DNA from: Fidelibacterota bacterium
Lineage (GTDB): Bacteria > Pseudomonadota > Alphaproteobacteria > Rhodospirillales > Rhodospirillaceae
DNA: 16,005 nt
Direction of reading: 5' to 3'
NCBI GenBank assembly: GCA_947473445.1
Contig: CANJEU010000011.1
Location: 1-16,005, forward strand
In this document: piece by piece, positions 5,454 to 12,650 of the stretch
Layout: each line of letters begins with the position of its first letter
Numbering within the stretch: position 1 is the first letter of the stretch
Notes under the pieces: generated by a model
Seen by the model: the letters and a program-made list of their open reading frames with translations, nothing else
What the model was told of the DNA's origin: nothing
Databases searched by the model: none
Made by a program: the position numbers and the translations under genes

Positions 5454-8045
5454 ATGGCAACACCGGAAGAGCGCCATAACCTCCGCCGGACGGAAGCAAA
5501 GTGGCAGGACGTTTGGACGAACCGTAACGTTTTCACGGTCGAAGAGAATTCATCCAAACCGAAGTACTACGTGCTGGAGATGTTCCCCTATCCTTCGGGG
5601 CGTCTGCACATGGGGCACGTGCGCAACTACACGCTCGGCGATGTGGTCGCGCGTTACAAGAAAGCCAAGGGCTTCAACATCCTCCATCCAATGGGATGGG
5701 ATGCGTTTGGCTTGCCGGCGGAAAACGCGGCTCTGGAGCGCGGCGTGCATCCGGGCAAGTGGACGCGCGAGAATATTAAAGTCATGCGCGAGCAGTTCCG
5801 CCCGCTCGGCTTGTCGCTGGACTGGAGCCGCGAAATCGCGAGCTGCGAGCCCGAATATTATAAACACGAACAGAAGATGTTCCTCGACTTCCTGAAGGCG
5901 GGCCTAGCCTACCGGAAAGAGTCGTGGGTCAATTGGGATCCGGTCGAACACACGGTGCTCGCCAACGAGCAGGTGATTGACGGCAAGGGCTGGCGCTCGG
6001 GCGCCGACGTGGAACAGCGCAAACTGTCCCAGTGGTTCCTGAAGATCACCGCTTTCGCAGAAGACCTGTTGAAGGCCATCGAAACCCTCGACCGCTGGCC
6101 GGACAAAGTGCGCGTGATGCAGCACAACTGGATCGGCCGCTCGGAAGGCGCGCGGGTCTATTGGCCGTTGGTGAACGCCGACGGCAGAGACCGGGGCGAA
6201 ACGCTCGAAGTTTTCACGACGCGGCCCGACACCTTGTTCGGCGCTTCGTTCTGCGCGATCTCGGCCCAACATCCCTTGGCCGCGAAACTGGCCGAGACGA
6301 ATCCCGCCCTCACTGAATTCATCGCCGAATGCGGACGCACAGGTACCTCCACCGCGGCCATCGAAATGGCCGAGAAGAAGGGCTTTGATACCGGCCTGCG
6401 CGCGCGCCATCCGTTCGATCCCGCGCGCACTGTGCCGGTATTCGCGGCCAATTTCGTGCTGATGGAATACGGCGCGGGCGCCATCTTCGGCTGCCCCGGC
6501 CACGACGAGCGCGATATGGAATTCGCTCGCAAATATGGTCTGGGCGTCCATTGCGTGGTTGCGCCCGCGCGGGAGGATGCGGCGGCCTTCTGTGCAAAGC
6601 TGGAGGCCGGCAACGAAGCCTTCACGGACGACGGCGTCATCGTGAATTCCGATTTCCTGAACGGCCTTGATGTTGATCAAGCGATCCGCGCCGCCATTGC
6701 GAAGCTGGAGTCCTTGAAGCTCGGCAAAGGAACCGTTCAATACCGCCTGCGCGACTGGGGTGTTTCACGCCAGCGCTATTGGGGTTGCCCGATCCCGGTG
6801 ATCCACTGCGCCAAATGCGGGCCGGTGCCGGTGCCCGATCGCGACCTGCCGGTGACGCTGCCCGAAGATGTGACCTTCGATAAACCGGGCAATCCGCTCG
6901 AGCGCCATCCCACGTGGAAACATGTGAAGTGCCCAAGCTGCGCCGGCGATGCGGTGCGTGAAACCGACACCTTCGATACCTTTATCGAATCCTCGTGGTA
7001 CTTCGCGCGCTTCTGCTCGCCGCACGCGACCGACAAGCCGTTCGACAAAGCCGAAGCCATGAAGTGGCTACCGGTGGATCAATATATCGGCGGGGTCGAG
7101 CACGCGGTGCTGCATCTGCTGTATTCGCGCTTCTATACCCGCGCCATGTCCGCTTGCGGCTATCTTGATATGCAAGAGCCTTTCGCGGGCATGTTCACCC
7201 AAGGCATGGTCTGCCATGAAACCTACCGCACGGCCGATGGCCTGTGGGTGGAGCCGGGCGCCGTGCAGATGGACGGCGATAAAGCGACAGCCAACGGCGT
7301 GCCGGTGACCATTGGACGGTCTGAGAAGATGTCCAAGTCTAAGAAGAACACGGTCGATCCGCAGCATATCATCGAGACCTTCGGCGCCGACGCCGCGCGT
7401 CTATTCATGCTGTCGGATTCTCCACCCGAGCGCGACCTTGAGTGGACCGATGCCGGCATCGAAGGCGCATGGCGCTATCTCAATCGTCTGTGGCGCATGG
7501 CCGTGCAGGCGAGCGCGATTCCCGCGCAAGATGTGCCCTCGGATCTCGATCCGAAGGTCGCGTCCGTGCTGCGCCAAATCCATCGCACCATCGCCTCCGT
7601 TGGCGATGATCTCGAGAAATTCCGCTTCAACTCGGCGGTGGCCCGCATCCGCGAACTGACGAACGGGGTTGGAGATATCGACCGCGCGCTGACGGGCGGC
7701 GATGCCGTCTTCCGTTTCGGCGTCGGGATCCTCGCGCAGCTGATCAATCCGCTCACCCCGCATATCGCCGAAGAGGTGTGGGAGCTGCTGGGCAATACCA
7801 CCATCCTCGCCCAAGGCGGGTGGCCGACCCACAATCCGGCCTTCCTGGAAGATGATGTGGTGACGCTCGCCGTTCAGGTCAGCGGGAAACTGCGTGATAC
7901 CATCACAGTGCCGAAAGCTGCCGACCAGACTGCCTGCATGGAAATTGCCATGGCCTCGCCGGGTGTCCAGCGTCAGCTGGAGGGCAAAACCGTGCGGAAA
8001 GTGATTTTCGTGCCGGGCAAAATCCTCAATATCGTGGCATCATAG
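5454..8045 (+). CDS. leuS: Leucyl-tRNA synthetase
   Basis: An 863-residue class I aminoacyl-tRNA synthetase that charges tRNA-Leu with leucine in the cytoplasm; length fits bacterial LeuRS. The ATP-binding signatures are HMGH (52-55) and KMSKS (625-629). The CP1 editing domain that clears mischarged tRNA shows its threonine-rich TTRPDTLFG (from 255) and the conserved Asp in GHDERD (Asp351/Asp354). Two CxxC pairs (452-455 and 493-496) probably bind zinc. The C-terminal anticodon-binding and LeuRS-specific regions are intact. An in-frame TGA at 5445-5447 sits just upstream, so ATG 5454 is the first possible ATG start. The nearest ribosome-binding-like sequence, AGGCGG, is 12 nt away, rather far. 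Stop to lptE start is 4 nt. Confidence 0.98.
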   Translation: MATPEERHNLRRTEAKWQDVWTNRNVFTVEENSSKPKYYVLEMFPYPSGRLHMGHVRNYTLGDVVARYKKAKGFNILHPMGWDAFGLPAENAALERGVHPGKWTRENIKVMREQFRPLGLSLDWSREIASCEPEYYKHEQKMFLDFLKAGLAYRKESWVNWDPVEHTVLANEQVIDGKGWRSGADVEQRKLSQWFLKITAFAEDLLKAIETLDRWPDKVRVMQHNWIGRSEGARVYWPLVNADGRDRGETLEVFTTRPDTLFGASFCAISAQHPLAAKLAETNPALTEFIAECGRTGTSTAAIEMAEKKGFDTGLRARHPFDPARTVPVFAANFVLMEYGAGAIFGCPGHDERDMEFARKYGLGVHCVVAPAREDAAAFCAKLEAGNEAFTDDGVIVNSDFLNGLDVDQAIRAAIAKLESLKLGKGTVQYRLRDWGVSRQRYWGCPIPVIHCAKCGPVPVPDRDLPVTLPEDVTFDKPGNPLERHPTWKHVKCPSCAGDAVRETDTFDTFIESSWYFARFCSPHATDKPFDKAEAMKWLPVDQYIGGVEHAVLHLLYSRFYTRAMSACGYLDMQEPFAGMFTQGMVCHETYRTADGLWVEPGAVQMDGDKATANGVPVTIGRSEKMSKSKKNTVDPQHIIETFGADAARLFMLSDSPPERDLEWTDAGIEGAWRYLNRLWRMAVQASAIPAQDVPSDLDPKVASVLRQIHRTIASVGDDLEKFRFNSAVARIRELTNGVGDIDRALTGGDAVFRFGVGILAQLINPLTPHIAEEVWELLGNTTILAQGGWPTHNPAFLEDDVVTLAVQVSGKLRDTITVPKAADQTACMEIAMASPGVQRQLEGKTVRKVIFVPGKILNIVAS

Positions 8046-8049
8046 GCAG

Positions 8050-8574
8050 ATGCGAAACCTGACGGCGGCTGTTCTTTCTTTGACGCTTCTTTCCGGCTGC
8101 GGCTTCTCGCCGTTGTACGGCGAGCGCAGCGTGTCCGCCGCGCCGGAAGTCACCGACGCCTTCACGCAGATCGTCATTCGTCCGCTGCCCGACCGTCAGG
8201 GCCAGAAACTGCGCCAGGCCCTTCGGGACCAGTTGCAGCCGCGCGGCATAGGCCCGCGACCGATTTATGACCTTGAGGTTCACCTCACCTCGCGCACCGA
8301 GGAAATCGGCGTGCGCCTGGACGCCACAAGCTCGCGCGCGAACTATATCCTCGTGGCGAACTTCTTCCTGAACGAAGGCGGCACTCGCCTGATCGGCGAC
8401 CGCGTCCAGGCGATCGTCAGCTACAATATCCTCGACGAGCAATATGCGACCGTCGCCTCTCAGGCCGACGCCGAGAACCGCGCCATCCGCCGCGTCGGCG
8501 AAGACATCAAAACCCGCCTTGCGGTCTATTTCCACCAGCGCGGCGAAAAACCCGTTGCGATGGCAACTCCCTAA
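8050..8574 (+). CDS. lptE: LptE, LPS-assembly lipoprotein
   Basis: A 174-residue lipoprotein. The N-terminus MRNLTAAVLSLTLLSGC gives a lipobox LSGC with Cys17 as the lipid anchor, followed by GFSPLYG, which is the typical opening of mature alphaproteobacterial LptE. The remainder (IRPLPDRQGQKLRQALRDQLQPRG, then YDLEVHLTSRTEEIGVRLDATSSRANYILVANF) matches the family pattern. LptE plugs the LptD barrel in the outer membrane and completes lipopolysaccharide export to the cell surface; lptD is not in the window. It starts 4 nt after the leuS stop and ends 3 nt before holA, consistent with translational coupling. Sequence conservation in this family is low, so the call rests on lipobox, length, motif and gene order together. 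Confidence 0.9.
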   Translation: MRNLTAAVLSLTLLSGCGFSPLYGERSVSAAPEVTDAFTQIVIRPLPDRQGQKLRQALRDQLQPRGIGPRPIYDLEVHLTSRTEEIGVRLDATSSRANYILVANFFLNEGGTRLIGDRVQAIVSYNILDEQYATVASQADAENRAIRRVGEDIKTRLAVYFHQRGEKPVAMATP

Positions 8575-8577
8575 CTC

Positions 8578-9606
8578 ATGAAGATATCAGGACGCGCTGA
8601 GGCGTTTGTCGCCAAGCCCGACCCGAAGATTCGCGCGGTGCTTGTCTATGGTCCGGACATCGGCCTCGTGCGCGAGCGCCTGAACGGCCTGACCAAATCC
8701 GTCGCCGGTTCGGTCGACGATCCCTTCCGCGTTATTGAAATCCCGGGCGACGCGCTGCGCGACGATCCGGCGCGGCTGCGCGATGAAGCCTCGGCCATCT
8801 CCTTTGGCGGCGGCCGCCGCGTCGTACGTGTACGCGATGCGGGCGATACGCTCGCGGCCTTGTTCGAATCCTTTGACGAAGACGCGGTTGGCGATGCCCT
8901 GGTGGTGGTCACGGCGGGCGATCTGAACCCGCGCTCGAAACTCCGCGCCGCCTTTGAGGGCGGCGAGCGGCTGGCCGCATTACCGTGTTATGCCGACAGC
9001 GCCGACGTCGTCGAAAGCGTGGCGAAGGACATGCTGCGCACGGCCGGCCTTCAAATTGCGCCCGAGGCCTTGTCGTGGCTGGTCGATCATTTGGGCGGGG
9101 ACCGCGAACTTTCGCGCCGCGAGCTTGAGAAGCTCATCCTCTATAAAGGCGACAAGGGCACCATCACGGAAGACGATGTGTTCGCCTGCATCGGCGATAC
9201 GGCAGGGTTCGGCGTCGACGATCTCGTCTATGCGCTCGCGGACGGCGATCAAGCGACGATGCAGCGCGTCTATGGGCGGCTCGTGAACGAGGGCACCTCG
9301 CCGATTTCGATCCTCACCATGGTGTCGCGCCACCTCTCGCGACTGCATGAAACGCGCGGGCGCATGAGCGAGGGTAAAAGCGCCGATGGCGCGGTGTCGA
9401 TGCTGCGCCCGCCGATCTTCTTTAAATTCAAAAATCGTTTCACGAGCCAGGCCAACCGCTGGAGCGAGGCCTTGCTCGCGCGTGGGCTCGAGATCGTCAC
9501 CGAGGCCGAGATGCAGGCCAAATCCACCGACATGCCGGCCGAAGCGGTGATCGAGCGGGCCTTCATGATGCTGGCGCGCGTCGGGCAATCGGCGCAGCGC
9601 CGCTAG
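8578..9606 (+). CDS. holA: DNA polymerase III subunit delta
   Basis: A 342-residue clamp-loader subunit that opens the beta sliding clamp. The N-terminus FVAKPDPKIRAVLVYGPDIGLVRERL is typical of alphaproteobacterial HolA; the nucleotide-binding fold lacks a Walker A motif, as expected for delta. The middle (LSWLVDHLGGDRELSRRELEKLILYKG) and C-terminal collar region (GVDDLVYALADGDQATMQRVYGRLVNEGTSPISILTMVSRHLSRLHETR) also fit. ATG 8578 follows the lptE TAA by 3 nt, with no strong ribosome binding site, so it probably depends on translational coupling. The 3' end meets the phosphatase gene: the two stop codons overlap in the palindrome CTAG (9603-9606), leaving no room for a terminator between them. 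Confidence 0.95.
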   Translation: MKISGRAEAFVAKPDPKIRAVLVYGPDIGLVRERLNGLTKSVAGSVDDPFRVIEIPGDALRDDPARLRDEASAISFGGGRRVVRVRDAGDTLAALFESFDEDAVGDALVVVTAGDLNPRSKLRAAFEGGERLAALPCYADSADVVESVAKDMLRTAGLQIAPEALSWLVDHLGGDRELSRRELEKLILYKGDKGTITEDDVFACIGDTAGFGVDDLVYALADGDQATMQRVYGRLVNEGTSPISILTMVSRHLSRLHETRGRMSEGKSADGAVSMLRPPIFFKFKNRFTSQANRWSEALLARGLEIVTEAEMQAKSTDMPAEAVIERAFMMLARVGQSAQRR

Positions 9607-10196
9607 CCGCGGACACCTTGCCCAATGGCAAGCGATGGCTCGGCCGGACAGGCGAGCTGCTTCGAGGTCCAGAATTTTTGCCCGGGCGCCGGCGGGTTTA
9701 ATTCGAACAAGGTGCAGTTCTGCACGTGGATCGTTTCACCGAGCAAAGCTTCGAGCGCCCAGAACGTGCCGCCGTGCGCGGCAATCAGAACAGGGCCCGG
9801 GTGGCTGAGCGCTTCGGCGAGGGCGCCATGAACGCGCGCAATAAAGTCGGCGCGTTTTTCGCCGCCCTCGATGGCGCCGCCCGACATCCAGGCGGCGCGC
9901 CAATCGCCACCTGAATCCTGCCCTTCGTAAATTCCAAAGCAACATTCCTTGAGCGCGTCGATGGTGACGATAGGCGCGGCGTTGACATTGACGAGTTCGG
10001 CCGTGCGGCGCGCCCGCGCGAGGGGACTTGCGCAGATGGTTTTAATGGGCAGCGCCGCGACGGCGGGTGCGAGGTCGCGCGCTTGGCGCATGCCGGCGTC
10101 GTTGAGGGCGATGTCGGTATGGCCTTGCATCACGCGGCGGCGATTCCAATCGGTCTCGCCGTGGCGCAGGAAATAAAATGGGATATGCGGCAACAT
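9603..10196 (-). CDS. Histidine phosphatase family protein (phosphoglycerate-mutase-like)
   Basis: A 197-residue member of the branch 1 histidine phosphatase superfamily. The catalytic motif LRHGETDWN puts the phosphorylated His at residue 12 with Arg11; ASPLARARRTAE (56-67) carries the second phosphate-binding Arg; Glu84 in KECCFGIYEG is the likely proton donor; and AAHGG gives the second His at 141. All key residues are present, so an active phosphatase is expected. Substrate cannot be deduced: relatives include GpmB-like, CobC-like and sugar-phosphate phosphatases. It lies 24 bp after parB on the same strand, apparently the last gene of the mnmE operon, and converges with holA with overlapping stops. 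ATG 10196 is the only ATG before the motif, with no clear ribosome binding site. Confidence 0.9.
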   Translation of the reverse strand: MLPHIPFYFLRHGETDWNRRRVMQGHTDIALNDAGMRQARDLAPAVAALPIKTICASPLARARRTAELVNVNAAPIVTIDALKECCFGIYEGQDSGGDWRAAWMSGGAIEGGEKRADFIARVHGALAEALSHPGPVLIAAHGGTFWALEALLGETIHVQNCTLFELNPPAPGQKFWTSKQLACPAEPSLAIGQGVRG

Positions 10197-10220
10197 GAGG
10201 GAGACCGAAGACGTAGGCGC

Positions 10221-11186
10221 TTAGTCGTCGTCGTTCAGGTCGCGGCGCTGACCGCCGGTCGACAGGCGATGCACGATGTCGTCGAGCTGCTCGAGACTGC
10301 CGTAGGTAAGCGTCACCGTTCCACCGGTGCCGTCGAAGGCAATCGCGACCTTATACCCGGTGGCTTTGGCAAGGCTCTCTTCCAGCGCGGCGGTGTCGGT
10401 ATCTTTGGGCAACATGCTCGCCGCCGCGCGGCGCTTGCGACCGAAACTTTTGGCGAAGCGTTCGGTCTGGCGCGCGCTCATGCCCTTCTTGACGACCTCG
10501 CGCGCAATGTTTTCGGCGCGCGCGATGCCGATGAGCGGACGGGCTTGGCCGGCGGTGATCTTGCCTTCTTCAAGCATCTGCAAGACGCTGAAAGGCAGAT
10601 TGAGAAGACGCAGTGTGTTGGCGACATGCGCGCGGGACTTGCCGACGATTTCGCCGATACGCTCCTGCGTGTGACCGAATTCTTCCAGCATGCGCTGATA
10701 ACCGCGCGCTTCTTCGACCGCCGAGAGATCCTGCCGCTGCAGGTTTTCGATCAGCGCGACTTCGAGCGTCTCGGCGTCCGATAGATCGGAGACATGTACG
10801 GGGACTTCGTGCACCTGCGCGCGCTGCGCTGCGCGCCAGCGCCGTTCGCCGGCGATAATTTCGTAGTGACCCGGCTTTGCGGCGTCGGGACGGACCAGCA
10901 GGGGCTGCAGCACGCCCTTTTCGCGCACCGAGGCGGCAAGTTCGTCCAGCGCCGTCTCATCGAAATGACGGCGCGGCTGATAGGGCGAGGGCGCCAGCAA
11001 GTCGACGGACAAGCGGGTGACCGGGCCTGTGCTTGCGGCAACCACCGCCGCCGGCGGAGCAGGGGGCGCGGCGGCAGGGGCCGGGGCGCGCGCGGGCGGG
11101 GCGACCGTTTCGCTGCTGCTCGGCTCTTGATCGCCGAACAGGGCGTTCAATCCGCGGCCGAGCCGCTTGGGGCTATCGGCGTTCAT
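10221..11186 (-). CDS. parB: ParB, chromosome-partitioning CTPase and parS-binding protein
   Basis: A 321-residue ParB. Domains in order: N-terminal ParA-stimulating motif RLGRGLNALFGD (8-19); an Ala/Pro-rich linker (about 27-55); the CTP-binding domain with GERRWRA (113-119) and ENLQRQDL (147-154); the helix-turn-helix DNA-binding region around HTQERIGEIVGKSRAHVANTLRLLNLP (172-198); and a C-terminal dimerisation domain (about 270-310). ParB loads on parS, then slides as a CTP clamp to build the origin partition complex. Its ATG overlaps the parA stop in ATGA (11186-11183), so the two are translationally coupled. Two perfect parS sites lie about 1.4 kb upstream in rsmG, so ParB spreading would cover its own operon. 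Confidence 0.97.
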   Translation of the reverse strand: MNADSPKRLGRGLNALFGDQEPSSSETVAPPARAPAPAAAPPAPPAAVVAASTGPVTRLSVDLLAPSPYQPRRHFDETALDELAASVREKGVLQPLLVRPDAAKPGHYEIIAGERRWRAAQRAQVHEVPVHVSDLSDAETLEVALIENLQRQDLSAVEEARGYQRMLEEFGHTQERIGEIVGKSRAHVANTLRLLNLPFSVLQMLEEGKITAGQARPLIGIARAENIAREVVKKGMSARQTERFAKSFGRKRRAAASMLPKDTDTAALEESLAKATGYKVAIAFDGTGGTVTLTYGSLEQLDDIVHRLSTGGQRRDLNDDD

Positions 11187-12028
11187 GCCGCGGTCCTCTC
11201 GTTGGCGGCGTCGCTTTCGCGTTTAAGCACTTCACCGGCAAGATCGAGGTAGGCGCGCGAGCCGCTCGACTTAAGGTCGTAAATCAGGACAGGTTTCCCG
11301 TGTGACGGAGCTTCGGAGATTCGCACGTTCCGGGGGATGGTGGTGACATAGACCTTTTGCCCGAAGAACTCGCGCACATCGTTCTCGACCATCACCGACA
11401 GCGAGTTGCGCCGGTCCACCATCGTCAGGACGATGCCCTGAAGCTCGAGAGTCGGATTGAAGCTTTTCTTGACCCGTTCAATGGTGCGTACAAGTTGGCT
11501 AATCCCTTCTAATGCAAGGAATTCTGCCTGTAGCGGCACGATCACGGCGTCAGCCGCCACCAGCGCGTTCAAGGTCAAAAGACCCAAGGACGGCGGGCAA
11601 TCAATCAGGATGAAATCCCATTCGTGAGTGTCGAGGGCGAGGCTGTCCTTGAGGCGCGCCTGGCGGTTTTCCATATCCACCAGCTCAAGCTCGGCGCCGG
11701 CGAGATCCACGCCCGACGAGACGATGCTGAGGTTAGGAATCGTCGTCGGCGTAATCGCCGCGTTGATGTCGGCGCCGCCGGTGAGCAGGTGATAGGCGTT
11801 GACTGTGCGGTGCTTGTTATCGATGCCGAAGCTGGTCGAGGCATTACCTTGCGGATCGAGATCGATGACCAGAACGCGCTTATTTACGGCCGCCATGGCG
11901 GTGGCGAGATTGACCGTGGTGGTAGTCTTCCCGACGCCGCCCTTCTGATTCGAAATCGCGATAACCCGCGGACGCCGCGGCTTTTTTTCAGATACGGGAA
12001 TGGTCTCGGACGTCATCGTCTCGGACAC
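11183..12028 (-). CDS. parA: ParA, chromosome-partitioning ATPase
   Basis: A 281-residue ParA/Soj-type ATPase. The deviant Walker A motif KGGVGKTT (29-36) carries both the signature Lys and catalytic Lys; Walker A' is VIDLDPQGN (54-62) and Walker B is LIDCPPSLGLLT (141-152, Asp143). There is no N-terminal helix-turn-helix, so it is the chromosomal (type Ib-like, short) form. ParA-ATP binds the nucleoid non-specifically and ParB triggers hydrolysis, moving the origin. The start is taken as GTG 12028, with GAGG 6 nt upstream; ATG 12016 would shorten the protein by four residues. With the GTG start it overlaps the end of rsmG by 41 nt in a different frame. Confidence 0.97.
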   Translation of the reverse strand: MSETMTSETIPVSEKKPRRPRVIAISNQKGGVGKTTTTVNLATAMAAVNKRVLVIDLDPQGNASTSFGIDNKHRTVNAYHLLTGGADINAAITPTTIPNLSIVSSGVDLAGAELELVDMENRQARLKDSLALDTHEWDFILIDCPPSLGLLTLNALVAADAVIVPLQAEFLALEGISQLVRTIERVKKSFNPTLELQGIVLTMVDRRNSLSVMVENDVREFFGQKVYVTTIPRNVRISEAPSHGKPVLIYDLKSSGSRAYLDLAGEVLKRESDAANERTAA

Positions 12029-12650
12029 GGCGGACCTCGCGAAGGGTCAAAATGGTTCCTGAGGGATCAGTCAGGCTTTGCTGACGCTCAATTCCCATTG
12101 TCCATTGCTTGCACGCCTCCGTCAATTCGCCCTCCACCGCCTGGCCCTTTAAAAACAGGCAAATCGTCGAATCGGTGCGGAACGGCGCGGTCCAGTCCAG
12201 GAGTTTGGCGAGCGGCGCGAGTGCTCGGGCGGTGACGACGGCGGCATTAAATGGAGGCACTTTTTCAATCCGCTCGGCATGGACGGTCACCGGGACCCCC
12301 GACACCCGGGCGGCTTCCCGCAGGAACGCGCACTTGCGCTGGTCAGACTCCACGAGATGGACACCTGTCGCGCCCATGATCGCGAGCACGAGACCGGGAA
12401 ACCCGGCCCCTGAACCCACATCCAGTAAATTGGGGGTATCCTGGGGAATGAATCGAAAAAGTTGCGCCGAATCAGTGATATGGCGAGCCCACAAACTGGG
12501 GATGGAATCCGGGCTCACCAGGTTGATCCGTGGGTTCCACTTGACCAGGAGGTCTGCGTAGGCGCGCAGCTGATCGACTGTTTCACGTGAAACATTAAAG
12601 GTGGTTTGGAAGCTGTCCGGGCCGCCGATGGGTTGTTTCACGTGAAACAT
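11988..12650 (-). CDS. rsmG: RsmG, 16S rRNA m7G527 methyltransferase
   Basis: A 220-residue Rossmann-fold methyltransferase (former GidB). The helical N-terminus VDQLRAYADLLVKWNPRINLVS aligns with the E. coli protein; the SAM-binding motif is DVGSGAGFPG (77-86), followed by LVESDQRKCAFLREAA (99-114) and VVTARALAPL (138-147). It uses S-adenosylmethionine to methylate N7 of G527 in 16S rRNA; loss in other bacteria gives low-level streptomycin resistance. ATG 12650 shares one base with the mnmG stop (TAATG). Codons 1-6 (MFHVKQ) and 19-24 (NVSRET) are encoded by the two parS palindromes read in different frames, so part of the N-terminus is dictated by the DNA site. The C-terminus (VRDDDVRDHSRI) runs over the start of parA. 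Confidence 0.96.
   Translation of the reverse strand: MFHVKQPIGGPDSFQTTFNVSRETVDQLRAYADLLVKWNPRINLVSPDSIPSLWARHITDSAQLFRFIPQDTPNLLDVGSGAGFPGLVLAIMGATGVHLVESDQRKCAFLREAARVSGVPVTVHAERIEKVPPFNAAVVTARALAPLAKLLDWTAPFRTDSTICLFLKGQAVEGELTEACKQWTMGIERQQSLTDPSGTILTLREVRRVRDDDVRDHSRI
12035..12038 (-). promoter_or_regulatory. Ribosome binding site favouring a GTG start for parA
   Basis: GAGG on the minus strand, 6 nt before GTG 12028 and inside the rsmG coding region. Upstream of the alternative ATG 12016 no comparable site is seen, so the GTG is preferred. Confidence 0.45.
12579..12594. promoter_or_regulatory. parS: parS site 1 (inside rsmG)
   Basis: TGTTTCACGTGAAACA, a perfect 16-bp palindrome identical to the canonical bacterial chromosomal parS. 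ParB, encoded in the same operon, is the expected ligand. It is fully inside rsmG, covering codons for residues 19-24 (NVSRET). An out-of-frame ATG lies at its edge (12595-12593). Confidence 0.95.
12634..12649. promoter_or_regulatory. parS: parS site 2 (at the rsmG start codon)
   Basis: A second perfect TGTTTCACGTGAAACA. Its right edge contains two bases of the rsmG ATG (12650-12648) and abuts the mnmG stop. It is centred exactly 55 bp from site 1. The identity between the copies extends past the palindrome to 20 bp (adding ttaa on the plus strand). Confidence 0.95.

Noticed and set aside
6761..6776. parS half-site TGTTTCACG in leuS (similar halves at 4852 and 9438)
   Set aside because: Only the left half matches; the right half is unrelated in every case, and ParB needs the palindrome.
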